From Actinomadura nitritigenes (lineage in GTDB: Bacteria > Actinomycetota > Actinomycetes > Streptosporangiales > Streptosporangiaceae): a stretch of 64,000 nt of DNA. The notes beneath the pieces were generated by a model. The model had not been told where the DNA came from. It worked only from the letters and a program-made list of their open reading frames with translations, and did no database searches. The stretch spans positions 62,001-126,000 of the forward strand of contig NZ_JAGEOK010000021.1 of the NCBI RefSeq assembly GCF_017573545.1, in the 5' to 3' direction. The position numbers were made by a program, and so were the translations under genes. Below are positions 23,955-32,818 of the stretch, in pieces; position 1 is the first letter of the stretch, and every line of letters starts with the position of its first letter.

Positions 23955-25502
23955 GTGACCTCTCACGAGCCTCCCCCTCCGCCCCCCACCGCGGTCCTGT
24001 GGCCGCGGTGCTCGGCCGTCCACGGATGCGCCGGGCGCGCCGCCGGCGGATTCGCGGGCTGCCCCGCCCACCTGCGGCCCGCCGAGTTCGCGCGGTTCGC
24101 GGCCGGGCTGCGCCCCGGAGGCGACCTCGACCTGCGCGGCGTCACGGTCCCCCCGTGGCTGCTGGACGCGGTGCTCGACGCGGTCACCGGCCCCGACGGG
24201 CGCCCGCACCTCGGCCGCGCCCGGTTCGACGGGGCCGTGCTGCCGTCCCACGCCGTGCTGCGCGGCGTGTGCGTCGAGGGCGACAGCTCGTTCGACGGCT
24301 CCCGCTTCCTCGGCGGCGCGTCGTTCTTCGACGCGCGGTTCTTCGGCCACGTCTCCTTCCGCGGGGCGCGGTTCGGCGGCAACGCCTCCTTCCACGAGGC
24401 CCGGTTCCACCGGCACGCCTCCTTCGAGGAGGCCGTGTTCAGCGGCGACGCGCTGTTCGGCGAGGCCGTCTGGCACGCCGACGCCGCGTTCCCGAAGGCG
24501 GTGTTCTTCGGCGCCGCCTGCTTCGACCGCGCCGAGTTCGGGCGGGACGCGGCGATGCAGGGCGCGTGCTTCGGCGCGGCGGTCTCGTTCCGGCGGGTCC
24601 GCGTCGCCCGGCACGCCCGGTTCGAGCGCACCCGGTTCCGGAGCGGGCTGTGGCTCGGCCCGCTCGTCGCGGGCGGCCGGATCGGCCTCGCGGACGCCGC
24701 GGCGCGCGGCGGGCTGCGCGTCCACGCGGCCGCGCGGGCGGTCAACGCCCGCGCCGTCACGGTCCGCGGCGAGGCCGAGTTCCGGCTGCGCCGCGCCGAA
24801 CTCGATCTCGAGGGCGCGTGCTTCGACGCGGCGGTGAACGTCCGGTCGCTGCCGAACCCGATCCAGGGGCTCGCCGAGCCGGAGTCGTGGACCGGTCCCG
24901 CGACGGTCCGGCTCGTGTCGCTGCGCCGGGTGGACGCGGCCCGCCTGCACCTCGCCGACGTCGACCTCAGCGGCTGCGGCTTCCTCGGGCTCGTCCGCCC
25001 CGACCGGCTGCGGATCAGCGGCGACTGCCCGTTCGCGACCGTCCCGGACCGGCACCGCTGGCGGCCCTGGGGGCGCGGCGCCGGCCGCGCCGTGCTCGCC
25101 GACGACCTGGCGCGCGACGCTGGCGGCGCCGCGTCCGGCGAGGACCGGCTGGAGGACCTCTACCGGGAGCTGGCCCGCGCCACGGCGGGCTCCGACCGCG
25201 CCCGCCTCGCCCGCGACTTCCGCTACAGCGCGCTGGAGATGCGCCGCCGCAGCGAGCCGCACCAGTGGCGGCGCTGGGCCCTGCACCTGCTGTGGATCAC
25301 CAGCGGGTACGGGCTGCGCGCCGGGCGGATGGCGGCCTGGCTCGCGCTCGCCGTCGCGCTGGTCTGCTGCGGGCTGCTGTTCGTCCGCCACCAGCACCCC
25401 GAGGCGGCCCCCCGCACCCGTTCCCACCAGCCCTTTTCCTCGTACGGACGGCGCGCGGCGCATCCCGCCGCGCGCCGGGGCGTGCGGCCCCTCACGCCCT
25501 GA
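23955..25502 (+). CDS. Pentapeptide-repeat protein with N-terminal Cys motif and C-terminal helix
   Basis: A 515-residue protein. The N-terminus WPRCSAVHGCAGRAAGG with the following GCPAHL has the Cys-Cys-Cys-His spacing of a small zinc-binding motif seen before pentapeptide repeats in many actinomycete proteins. From about residue 55 to 235 there are clean pentapeptide repeats (ARFDGA, SRFLGGASFFDARF, ARFGGNASFHEARF). A helical region and one transmembrane segment (about 460-482) follow; relatives often have more membrane sequence, so the Arg/Pro-rich tail may result from a truncation. Membrane-tethered solenoid of unknown function. GTG start. Confidence 0.8.
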   Translation: MTSHEPPPPPPTAVLWPRCSAVHGCAGRAAGGFAGCPAHLRPAEFARFAAGLRPGGDLDLRGVTVPPWLLDAVLDAVTGPDGRPHLGRARFDGAVLPSHAVLRGVCVEGDSSFDGSRFLGGASFFDARFFGHVSFRGARFGGNASFHEARFHRHASFEEAVFSGDALFGEAVWHADAAFPKAVFFGAACFDRAEFGRDAAMQGACFGAAVSFRRVRVARHARFERTRFRSGLWLGPLVAGGRIGLADAAARGGLRVHAAARAVNARAVTVRGEAEFRLRRAELDLEGACFDAAVNVRSLPNPIQGLAEPESWTGPATVRLVSLRRVDAARLHLADVDLSGCGFLGLVRPDRLRISGDCPFATVPDRHRWRPWGRGAGRAVLADDLARDAGGAASGEDRLEDLYRELARATAGSDRARLARDFRYSALEMRRRSEPHQWRRWALHLLWITSGYGLRAGRMAAWLALAVALVCCGLLFVRHQHPEAAPRTRSHQPFSSYGRRAAHPAARRGVRPLTP

Positions 25503-25585
25503 CTCCGGCACCGTCAGGCCGGCCCAGGTGATCGTCAAAAGGGCGCGCCACTGTTTTGTCAGTGCTTTGGGTAATGATTCTTGTT

Positions 25586-25960
25586 ATGAGCAGAGACACT
25601 CATCCGGGGGTGCAGTGCCCGCACTGCCATTCCCATCTCGCGCTCGTCCCCGTGCCCGGAAATACCGCCGCCGCGGCGGTGCCCGCCACAGAGCCCGCCG
25701 CAGGGCCGACTCCACCGTCCGCCGCGCAGCCCGCACAGGCGCCCGTTCAGGCGCCCGTCCCGCCGGTCACCGCCAAGGAGGAATGGCAGCCGCCGCCCGT
25801 CGGGGAGGTCCTCGCCGCCTATGCCGGACGCGTCAAGGACTCCGCCACCGCAATGCGCGGCGCCGCCCGCGTCCGCGACAGCCTGAACCGCGCCCGCACC
25901 GCCGCCGCGCAGCGGCGGGCCGCCCAGAGAACCGCCCGCCGGACCCCCAAAAGCGCCTGA
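25586..25960 (+). CDS. Small zinc-ribbon protein with basic tail
   Basis: A 124-residue hypothetical protein. CPHCHSHL near residue 11 could bind metal as half of a zinc site. The middle is Pro/Ala-rich and flexible; the C-terminal third (RVKDSATAMRGAARVRDSLN followed by many Arg/Ala) is a strongly basic helix that could bind nucleic acid. ATG 25586 is preferred to an upstream GTG because the extra residues are not conserved-looking. The upstream 60 bp are AT-rich and probably hold its promoter. Confidence 0.65.
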   Translation: MSRDTHPGVQCPHCHSHLALVPVPGNTAAAAVPATEPAAGPTPPSAAQPAQAPVQAPVPPVTAKEEWQPPPVGEVLAAYAGRVKDSATAMRGAARVRDSLNRARTAAAQRRAAQRTARRTPKSA

Positions 25961-26045
25961 TCACATCCCGATCACGGCGACCCGTTTCGCGAAGCGGCGG
26001 AAGGGACGGCGCACGGCCGCCGAGGCCATGGCACCGTCCCTCCCC

Positions 26046-26072
26046 GATCCGCGCCCGGCGCGGGCGCGGATC
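26046..26072. terminator. Bidirectional terminator hairpin
   Basis: A perfect 11-bp stem (GATCCGCGCCC and its complement) with a 5-nt loop between convergent stops at 25960 and 26085. Confidence 0.8.
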
Positions 26073-26084
26073 ATCGCCGACGCG

Positions 26085-27254
26085 TCACTTCGGCGCGGAA
26101 TCCGTCCATTCCATGGTCATCACGGAGCTGGAGTCGAGCACCGTTCCGGCGGGCCGCGGCTCCTTCGCCGACGGGGTCAGCAGCACCCTTTCGTCGGCGA
26201 GGGCCTTTCCGGTCGCGGGATCGATCACCAGCAGATGCCGGACCACCCCGCTCACGCCCTTCTCCGTCATCCCGATCGCGTCGCCGGTGCGGCCCTGCGG
26301 ATCGGTGACCTTGCCCACGGAGTCGACCGTCTTCAGCCCGGCCAGCATCCGGAACGCCGCCGCCCGCACCTTCGGCCGCACGGGCAGCTCGGTGACCAGG
26401 CTCCCCGCCACGCGGAACAGCCACGCGTCCGCCTTCATCGGCACGCTCGACGACTCGGTGTCATGCCCGTCGTACCAGCGCAGCACCTCCTTCTTCAGCC
26501 GCGCCGGGTCGTCCGGCAGGCTCTGGAGCTGCTTCATGGTCACGTTCCGGCCCAGCCAGTAGACCTTGTCGCCGCCGACGAGCGGGGTGCTGCTCGTCTC
26601 CGCCGGCCCCGGCCCGGTCGACACCTTCATGGCCTTGTAGCCGCCCTTGCCGCTCGGCTGGATCGGCACCTGCAGCGACAGCGTCTTCGGCGAACCGGCC
26701 CGCCGGTAGGCGGCGGCGTCGGCCGGGGACGCGGGCTTCACCCCGAGCCGCTGCACCCGGCCGATCATCTTCCCGCCCGGCCTGCCCGGCGCCCACTCGT
26801 CCGACCTCTCCATGAGCAGGACGGTGTAGCGCTCCCCGCCCTGCCCCCGGGCCAGCCACGAGCTGGTGCCGACCGTCGACTTGTGCCAGAAGCTCCCGCC
26901 CGGCTCGGACGCCCCGTCCAGCTTCTCGGCCGCGGCGAGCAGGACCGTCCGGGCGTCGAGCGGCTGCCCCCCGGCCTGCGGGCGGTGGCCCGGCGCCTTC
27001 GGATCGCCGTCGCCCCCGCCGGAGGCCACCGCCACGACCCCCACCGAGGCGGCCGCGACCGCCCCGGCCAGGCCGAGCCCCCACGCGGGCCGGACCCGGG
27101 ACCGCCGCGGCATCCGCACCTCCCGCACGCCGGACCCGGCCGGCGCCGCCATCGCGCGCGCCAGCTCGGCCCGCCGGACCTCGTCACCGACCGGCGCGTC
27201 CGGGTTCAGCTCCGCCGGCCTCGCCTCGCGCAGCGTCCGCAGCACGTCGTTCAT
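26085..27254 (-). CDS. CU044_5270-family membrane protein, partner of ECF sigma
   Basis: A 389-residue protein with a cytoplasmic N-terminal stretch (MNDVLRTLREARPAELNPD), one transmembrane helix near residues 57-78 and a large extracytoplasmic domain ending EWTDSAPK. This is the layout of the CU044_5270 family, which regularly follows ECF sigma genes in actinomycetes and is suspected of modulating them. Its start overlaps the sigma stop by 4 bp (ATGA), so both are made together. No anti-sigma zinc motif is present. Function as a signal receptor is inferred. Confidence 0.85.
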   Translation of the reverse strand: MNDVLRTLREARPAELNPDAPVGDEVRRAELARAMAAPAGSGVREVRMPRRSRVRPAWGLGLAGAVAAASVGVVAVASGGGDGDPKAPGHRPQAGGQPLDARTVLLAAAEKLDGASEPGGSFWHKSTVGTSSWLARGQGGERYTVLLMERSDEWAPGRPGGKMIGRVQRLGVKPASPADAAAYRRAGSPKTLSLQVPIQPSGKGGYKAMKVSTGPGPAETSSTPLVGGDKVYWLGRNVTMKQLQSLPDDPARLKKEVLRWYDGHDTESSSVPMKADAWLFRVAGSLVTELPVRPKVRAAAFRMLAGLKTVDSVGKVTDPQGRTGDAIGMTEKGVSGVVRHLLVIDPATGKALADERVLLTPSAKEPRPAGTVLDSSSVMTMEWTDSAPK

Positions 27255-27949
27255 GCCCTCTCCTCACTGACGATTCCCATTTGCGGACGCACCGGGCGGC
27301 CCGCCGCCTCGGCCGCCGGGCCCCGCGCCGGGCCCCGTGCCGGGCCGGACGCCCCTGCGGGACCCCCCGCGGCCTCCGCCCGGCCGGCCCCGGCCTCCGC
27401 TTCGGCGCCCGCGTCGGCGGCGCGCAGCAGGCGCCTGCGGGCGCGGTGCAGCCGGACCCGCAGCGCCGCCGGCGAGCAGCCGACGACCCGGGCCGCCTCC
27501 CGCGGGCTCAGCCCCTGCCAGGCGACCAGGATCAGGATCTCCCGGTCGCCCTCGGGGATCGCCGCCATCGCGCGGAGCACGGCGAGCCGCTCCGCCACGT
27601 CCTCGGCGATGTCGCCGGACGGCCGCGGCGCCCAGCGGGCCAGCTCGGCCGTGCACGCCTCGCGCCGCGCCTCCGCGCGGTACCCGTCGCGCAGCACGTT
27701 CCGCGCGACGCCGAGCAGCCACGGCAGCGGCGGGTCGGGGACGTCCGCGATCCGCCGCCACGCCACCGCGAACGTCTCGCTCACCACCTCGTCCGCGATC
27801 TGCCGCCCGGCGCGCGCGGCGGCGTACGCCCACACGCGCTGCCGGCAGGCGTCGTACATCGCGGTGAAGCGTCTCTCGTCGGGGGCCCTCTCACGGGGGG
27901 CTGGGTCTGCCACCGCGCGCTCCTCCGTCCGTCCTGGTGTGTCCATCAC
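27251..27949 (-). CDS. ECF-type RNA polymerase sigma factor
   Basis: A 232-residue sigma-70 family protein. Region 2 is at residues about 25-95 (FTAMYDACRQRVWAYAAARA, IADEVVSETFAVAWRRI) and region 4 at about 120-175 (REILILVAWQGLSPREAARV, VGCSPAALRVRLHRARRRL). An Ala/Gly/Pro-rich tail of some 50 residues follows. The membrane partner downstream is translationally coupled. Target promoters cannot be deduced, and no clear autoregulatory promoter was recognised upstream. Confidence 0.93.
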   Translation of the reverse strand: MMDTPGRTEERAVADPAPRERAPDERRFTAMYDACRQRVWAYAAARAGRQIADEVVSETFAVAWRRIADVPDPPLPWLLGVARNVLRDGYRAEARREACTAELARWAPRPSGDIAEDVAERLAVLRAMAAIPEGDREILILVAWQGLSPREAARVVGCSPAALRVRLHRARRRLLRAADAGAEAEAGAGRAEAAGGPAGASGPARGPARGPAAEAAGRPVRPQMGIVSEERA

Positions 27950-28062
27950 CAGGAAGTGGCCCGGGGAGGACGATCGTTACCACCATGCTGGAGCACTGAT
28001 GTCGGTGCTGGTCGTGCCACTACTGGACTGCCCGTAACATTTGCTCGATGGCAACCAACGCC

Positions 28063-28080
28063 GCCCCCGCCCGCGGGGGC
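28063..28080 (+). promoter_or_regulatory. Leader hairpin before the phosphatase operon
   Basis: GCCCCC and GGGGGC enclose six bases, 24 bp upstream of the phosphatase ATG and just before its ribosome site AAGGAG. It may affect initiation of the operon. Confidence 0.35.
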
Positions 28081-28104
28081 CTCCCGGGGCGAAGGAGCTG
28101 AGCT

Positions 28105-29304
28105 ATGACCGCGATGCACAGTCGCGGTGCCGAGCGTCTTCCGGGGGTGGCCGGCTCTCCCCATCTCCTCCTGGTGGAGGACGACCCCGGCGACGCGTTC
28201 CTGTTCGAGGAACTGCTCACCGAGGTCCAGCCGAACGTGCAGATCACGGTCGCCTCGACGCTCGCCGAGGCACTCGAGCGGCTGCGCCCCGACGTGCAGT
28301 GCGTGATCGTCGACCTGTCCCTGCCGGACGCGTCCGGGCTGGACGCGCTGCGCCAGGTGATCGCCCGCGCGCCGTCCACCGCCGTGCTGGTGCTCACCGG
28401 CCTCGCCGACGCGCACGTCGGCGTCCAGGCCGTCGCCGCGGGCGCCCAGGACTACCTGGTCAAGCAGGACGTGGACGGCGCGCTGCTCGGGCGCGCCATC
28501 AGCTACGCGATCGAGCGCAAGCGGGCCGACGAGTCGGAGCGGCAGCTGGTCGAGGCGCGCGCGGTGGGCCGGGAGAACGCGCGGCTGGAGCGCGGGCTGC
28601 TGCCCGTCCCGATCCTCGAGGACGACTCGCTGCGGCACCTCACCCGGTACCGGCCGGGCCGCGACCGGGCCCTGCTCGGCGGCGACTTCCACGACACGGT
28701 GCAGACCGAGGACGGCACGGTGCACGCGGTGATCGGGGACGTCAGCGGCCACGGCGCGGACGAGGCGTCCCTCGGGGTGCGGCTGCGCATGGCATGGCGG
28801 ACGCTGGTGCTGGCCGGGCACACCGGGGAGCGGCTGCTCTCCACGCTCGACGCCGTCCTGGAGCACGAGCGCTGGGGCGAGGAGATCTTCACGACGCTCT
28901 GCATGGCCGCCATCGCGCCCGACCGCCGCACCGTCCGGCTGTACCGGGCCGGGCATCCCTGCCCGCTGCTGTTCGGCCCGTCCGGCGTGCAGGCCCTGCC
29001 GGAAGGCCCGCACGGGCCGGCGCTCGGGCTGATCCCGGGCGCAGAATGGCCGGCCGTCGACCTTGAGGTCGGCGACGCGTGGGGGCTGATGCTGTTCACC
29101 GACGGGCTGATCGAGGGCTGCGTCGGCGAGGGCGGCGAGCGCCTCGACCTCGACGGGCTGGAGAGGCTGGCGAGGGCCGCGCATGCCCGCGGCGAGCGAG
29201 GGGACGTGCTGGTGGACGGGCTGATCACGGAGGCGGAGCGGCTGAACGGGGACGTGCTGTCCGACGACCTGGCGGTCCTGCTGCTGAGCCGGGGGGAGCT
29301 GTGA
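28105..29304 (+). CDS. Receiver-domain PP2C/SpoIIE phosphatase (RsbU-like)
   Basis: A 399-residue protein. Residues about 20-140 are a response-regulator receiver (LLLVEDDPGDAFLFEELL, phosphoacceptor Asp70 in VIVDLSLPDASG). A short coiled linker leads to a SpoIIE-type phosphatase domain with intact metal motifs GGDFHD and GDVSGHG and the C-terminal SDDLAVLLL. Such proteins dephosphorylate anti-sigma antagonists in partner-switching cascades. AAGGAG precedes the ATG. Its stop overlaps the GTG of the histidine kinase gene, forming the first gene of a three-gene signalling operon. Confidence 0.92.
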   Translation: MTAMHSRGAERLPGVAGSPHLLLVEDDPGDAFLFEELLTEVQPNVQITVASTLAEALERLRPDVQCVIVDLSLPDASGLDALRQVIARAPSTAVLVLTGLADAHVGVQAVAAGAQDYLVKQDVDGALLGRAISYAIERKRADESERQLVEARAVGRENARLERGLLPVPILEDDSLRHLTRYRPGRDRALLGGDFHDTVQTEDGTVHAVIGDVSGHGADEASLGVRLRMAWRTLVLAGHTGERLLSTLDAVLEHERWGEEIFTTLCMAAIAPDRRTVRLYRAGHPCPLLFGPSGVQALPEGPHGPALGLIPGAEWPAVDLEVGDAWGLMLFTDGLIEGCVGEGGERLDLDGLERLARAAHARGERGDVLVDGLITEAERLNGDVLSDDLAVLLLSRGEL

Positions 29305-31091
29305 CGGCCGGCGGCGAGCCGGCGACCGGCCCCGAGGAGCCGCGCAAGGAGACGTCCGGGGACGCCCCGCGCGAGGACGCACGCCGCGAGGACGCGCCCC
29401 CCGCGGAGACCGACGCCGCCGACGAAACCGACGCGCCCGAGCAGACCGAAGAGACCGAGCAGGCCGAGGAAGCCGAGGAGGTCGAGGAGGCCGGCGCGCC
29501 CGAGCCGCTGGCGCCGCCGGTCGTGCCGGAGGGCGCCGAGCTGCCCGCCCCCCAGGGGATCGGCCGCCTCCGCCTCGTCCAGATCTACCGCGTCGGGTCC
29601 CTGGTCCTCGGCGTCCTGCTGCTCGCGGCGTTCGCGGTGGCCGGGACGGCGCTGTACGAGTCCGGGAAGGCGCGCGAGACGCTCGTCGACCGGGTCGACC
29701 CGGTCGCGCTGGAGCAGTACAAGCTGTCCTCGGCGATCGCCGCGCAGGACACCGCGATCCGCCGGTACACCGAGGAGGGCGGCGCGGACCGGATCACCGA
29801 GTACCGCAGGGCCGTCGCGCAGGAGGCGGCGTCGGCCGCGACCATGCGCCGGCTGCTGTCGCAGGTGCCGGACGGCGGCCGGGTGATCGTCCTCCTCGAC
29901 CGGGTGACCGCGGGCTCGCGGGAGTGGCGGGCGCGGTTCGCCGACCCGATCGCGGCCGGGCGCGGCGGCGAGGGGCTGAGCGGCGGCCAGAGCCGGCAGG
30001 CGGGCGGGCTGTTCGACCGCGCGCGGGGCGGCATGACCCCGCTGCAGAGCGGCATCACCACCCTGCACGACCACGCGTCCGCCCGGCTGCGGGCCCGCGC
30101 GAACGCGGCGCTGTGGTCGGTGGGCGCCGCGCTGCTGATCGCCGCGTTGGCCGTCGTCGCGCTGGCCCTGGTGATCCGCCGGACGGTGGTGCGGCCCGTC
30201 GCGTCGCTCGGCGCGCAGGTCCGCGAGGTGGCGCAGGGCGACTTCGCGCACCGGCTGGACGTGTCCGGGCCCGCCGAGATCAACGAGCTGGCCATGATCA
30301 TCGACGCGATGCGCCGCCGGATCATCGAGGAGTGGCGGACCAGCACCGAGCGGGCCGCGCTGCTGGACGAGCAGGCCGGGGAGCTGCGCCGCTCCAACGC
30401 CGAGCTGGAGCAGTTCGCCTACGTCGCCAGCCACGACCTCCAGGAGCCGCTGCGCAAGGTGGCGAGCTTCTGCCAGATGCTCGAGCGCCGCTACGGCGAC
30501 CAGCTCGACGAGCGCGGGCGGCAGTACATCCAGTTCGCCGTGGACGGCGCCAAGCGGATGCAGGCGCTCATCAACGACCTGCTCGGCTTCTCCCGCGTCG
30601 GCCGCATGTCCCGCCCCGAGGACGCGATCGACCTGAACGAGGTCGCCGCCCAGGCGCTGGACAACCTCGGCTCGCTGATCGAGGAGACGGACGCGCGGGT
30701 CGAGGTGGCGGACCTGCCCGTGGTGCCGGGCGAGCGCACGCAGCTCACGCAGCTGTTCCAGAACCTCGTCGGCAACGCGCTCAAGTTCCGCCGCCCCGGC
30801 GTCGCGCCGCGCGTCGCCATCGGCGTCCGTCGGGAGGGCGACGAATGGCAGTTCACGTGCGCAGACAACGGGATCGGCGTCGAGCCCCGCTACGCCGACC
30901 GGATCTTCCTGATCTTCCAGCGGCTCCATCCGCGGGACGAGTACACCGGCACCGGGATCGGCCTCGCGCTGTGCAAGAAGATCGTCGAGTACCACGGGGG
31001 CCGGATCTGGCTGGCCGGCGAGGAGCGCGGCGAGGACGACCCCGGCACCACCTTCCACTGGACCCTTCCCATCGGAGACGACGATGAATGA
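29301..31091 (+). CDS. Membrane histidine kinase (CHASE3-like, HAMP, HisKA, HATPase)
   Basis: A 596-residue sensor kinase. An acidic, low-complexity N-terminus (about 1-85) precedes TM1 (97-118), a CHASE3-like helical extracytoplasmic domain (to about 268), TM2 (270-292), HAMP (to about 345), a HisKA domain with His378 in YVASHDLQEPLRKV and a HATPase domain (NLVGNALKF, DNGIGVEPRY, GTGIGLALCKKIVE). The DLQEP signature is shared by phytochrome-like kinases. GTG 29301 overlaps the previous stop (GTGA). Its end overlaps the response regulator by 8 bp. The signal is unknown. Confidence 0.92.
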   Translation: MTAGGEPATGPEEPRKETSGDAPREDARREDAPPAETDAADETDAPEQTEETEQAEEAEEVEEAGAPEPLAPPVVPEGAELPAPQGIGRLRLVQIYRVGSLVLGVLLLAAFAVAGTALYESGKARETLVDRVDPVALEQYKLSSAIAAQDTAIRRYTEEGGADRITEYRRAVAQEAASAATMRRLLSQVPDGGRVIVLLDRVTAGSREWRARFADPIAAGRGGEGLSGGQSRQAGGLFDRARGGMTPLQSGITTLHDHASARLRARANAALWSVGAALLIAALAVVALALVIRRTVVRPVASLGAQVREVAQGDFAHRLDVSGPAEINELAMIIDAMRRRIIEEWRTSTERAALLDEQAGELRRSNAELEQFAYVASHDLQEPLRKVASFCQMLERRYGDQLDERGRQYIQFAVDGAKRMQALINDLLGFSRVGRMSRPEDAIDLNEVAAQALDNLGSLIEETDARVEVADLPVVPGERTQLTQLFQNLVGNALKFRRPGVAPRVAIGVRREGDEWQFTCADNGIGVEPRYADRIFLIFQRLHPRDEYTGTGIGLALCKKIVEYHGGRIWLAGEERGEDDPGTTFHWTLPIGDDDE

Positions 31092-31521
31092 CGGCGCGCG
31101 CCCCATCGAGGTGCTGCTGGTCGAGGACGACCCCGGCGACGTCCTGCTGACCACCGAGGCGTTCGAGCACAACAAGGTCAGCAACAAGCTGCACGTGGTG
31201 AACGACGGCGAGCAGGCGATGGCGTTCCTGCGCCGCGAGGGCGAGTACGAGGGCGCGCCGCGTCCCGACCTGATGCTGCTCGACCTGAACCTGCCGCGCA
31301 AGGACGGCCGGGAGGTGCTCGGCGAGGTCAAGGCCGACGAGGACCTGCGCAGCATCCCGGTCGTCGTGCTGACGACGTCCGAGGCCGACGAGGACATCCT
31401 GCGCAGCTACCACCTGCACGCGAACGCCTACGTCACCAAGCCCGTCGACTTCGAGCAGTTCGTGTCGGTGGTCCGCCGGATCGACGACTTCTTCGTGACG
31501 GTGGTCAAGCTCCCCCGCTGA
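31084..31521 (+). CDS. Single-domain response regulator, Rcp1-like
   Basis: A 145-residue receiver without an output domain. Acidic pocket VEDDPGD, phosphoacceptor Asp67 in LLDLNLPRKDG, Thr in VLTTSEADED and Lys in YVTKPVD are all present. It resembles cyanobacterial Rcp1, the partner of DLQEP-type kinases, which fits the kinase encoded just upstream with an 8-bp overlap. It may pass phosphate to the receiver of the phosphatase in the same operon. The 3' end overlaps the convergent SpoIIE gene by 17 bp. Confidence 0.92.
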   Translation: MNDGARPIEVLLVEDDPGDVLLTTEAFEHNKVSNKLHVVNDGEQAMAFLRREGEYEGAPRPDLMLLDLNLPRKDGREVLGEVKADEDLRSIPVVVLTTSEADEDILRSYHLHANAYVTKPVDFEQFVSVVRRIDDFFVTVVKLPR

Positions 31522-32755
31522 CCGGTTCGGCCTCGGCCGGCCCGGTCCAGTCGACGCAGACGATCACCGCGTCGTCGGCGGGCTCGCCGCCCTCGTAGTG
31601 CGCGATGTAGTGCCGGATCAGGGTGCGGACGGCCTCGGGCGGCTCCTGCAACCGGGTGTCCCGCATCGCCTGGAGCAGAGCGACCGCCCCGTACGCCTGG
31701 CCGGACGGCGACAGAGCCGCGTGCACCCCGTCGCTGATGATGATCAGCCGGTCGCCGGGCTCGACGGTGAACTCCTCCACGGCGTACCGGCTGTCGCCGA
31801 ACATGCCCAGCGGCAGCTGCTCGTCGAACTCGATCGCCTCGGTGACGTTGCCGCGCATCCGGTACAGCTTCGGGGAGCCCGCGTCGACCGCCCGGACCCG
31901 GCCGGTGGCCAGCTCGAACTCCATCAGCAGCGTCCCGACGCTCCGCTCGCCCCGGTGCAGCCCGTACACCGTCTGGTCGGCGAGCACGGCCTGCTCGGCG
32001 ATGTCGGCGCCGGACCGGCGCGCGTTGCGCAGCGCGCTGACCGCCAGGTGGGTGAGCGCCGCCGCGGACGTGCCCGTGCCCATGCCGTTGCTGACGGTCA
32101 GCGTCAGCCGGTCGCGGGACGCGGTCCAGTCGAAGTTATCGCCCCACACCGCGTACGCGGGTTCGAGCTGCCCGGCCAGGTGGAACCCGGCGGTGTCGCG
32201 GGACAGCGGCGGCAGCAGGTCCCACTGCATCTCGGCGGCGACGGTCAGCCGCGTCCGGCGCCGGATCCGCCGGAACAGGTCCGTCGCCGCGTCGGCGACC
32301 TTCACCGCGCGGGCGAGGACGTCCGCCACCGGGGCCAGCCACGGCGGTTCGGGCTCCTCGGCGCCGGCCTCGCCCGGGACGCGGACCGTCAGCACGCCGA
32401 GCCGCTCGCCCTGCACGGTGAGCGGCAGGTGGACGAGCCGCGCGCCGATCCGCCCGGACGTCTCCCGGTCGGGGCGCTGCCCGGCGAACGCCCGTCCGGG
32501 GGCGGTGTTGTCCAGCGGGACGTCCTCGTCGGCGGGGTCGCGGCCGAACGTCTCCGCCTCCCCGCGGACGGCCGGGAGGAGGAACGCCTGCCGGTAGTCG
32601 ATGAGCAGCACCTCGGCGAGCGCCCCCGGCCACTGCCGGGCCAGCTCCGCGGTGGCCGCGGCGATCAGCTCGTCCGGCCGTGCGGACCAGATCGCATTCT
32701 GCAACGCCGCGAACGCATCGCCGCGCTGTGGACGGGAAGGCACAGGTTCCCTCAT
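31505..32755 (-). CDS. SpoIIE-like phosphatase with altered metal motif
   Basis: A 416-residue protein. The N-terminal half is a GAF-like domain (ALQNAIWSARPDELIAAATAE). The C-terminal half is a SpoIIE/PP2C domain: EMQWDLLPP linker helix, WGDNFDW at the first metal site, and DRLIIISDGVHAALS and DDAVIVCVDW at the end. The second metal motif, normally GDxxGHG, reads SNGMGTG, so a metal-binding aspartate is replaced by asparagine. Activity may be low or lost. ATG 32755 is used. It faces the phosphatase/kinase operon and is divergent from a MarR regulator. Confidence 0.85.
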   Translation of the reverse strand: MREPVPSRPQRGDAFAALQNAIWSARPDELIAAATAELARQWPGALAEVLLIDYRQAFLLPAVRGEAETFGRDPADEDVPLDNTAPGRAFAGQRPDRETSGRIGARLVHLPLTVQGERLGVLTVRVPGEAGAEEPEPPWLAPVADVLARAVKVADAATDLFRRIRRRTRLTVAAEMQWDLLPPLSRDTAGFHLAGQLEPAYAVWGDNFDWTASRDRLTLTVSNGMGTGTSAAALTHLAVSALRNARRSGADIAEQAVLADQTVYGLHRGERSVGTLLMEFELATGRVRAVDAGSPKLYRMRGNVTEAIEFDEQLPLGMFGDSRYAVEEFTVEPGDRLIIISDGVHAALSPSGQAYGAVALLQAMRDTRLQEPPEAVRTLIRHYIAHYEGGEPADDAVIVCVDWTGPAEAEPVSGGA

Positions 32756-32818
32756 CTCGTTCCGGGACGGAACCGGCCCGGGATGCCGCAGAAGACGTCG
32801 TGTGTAACAGTGGAGGGC

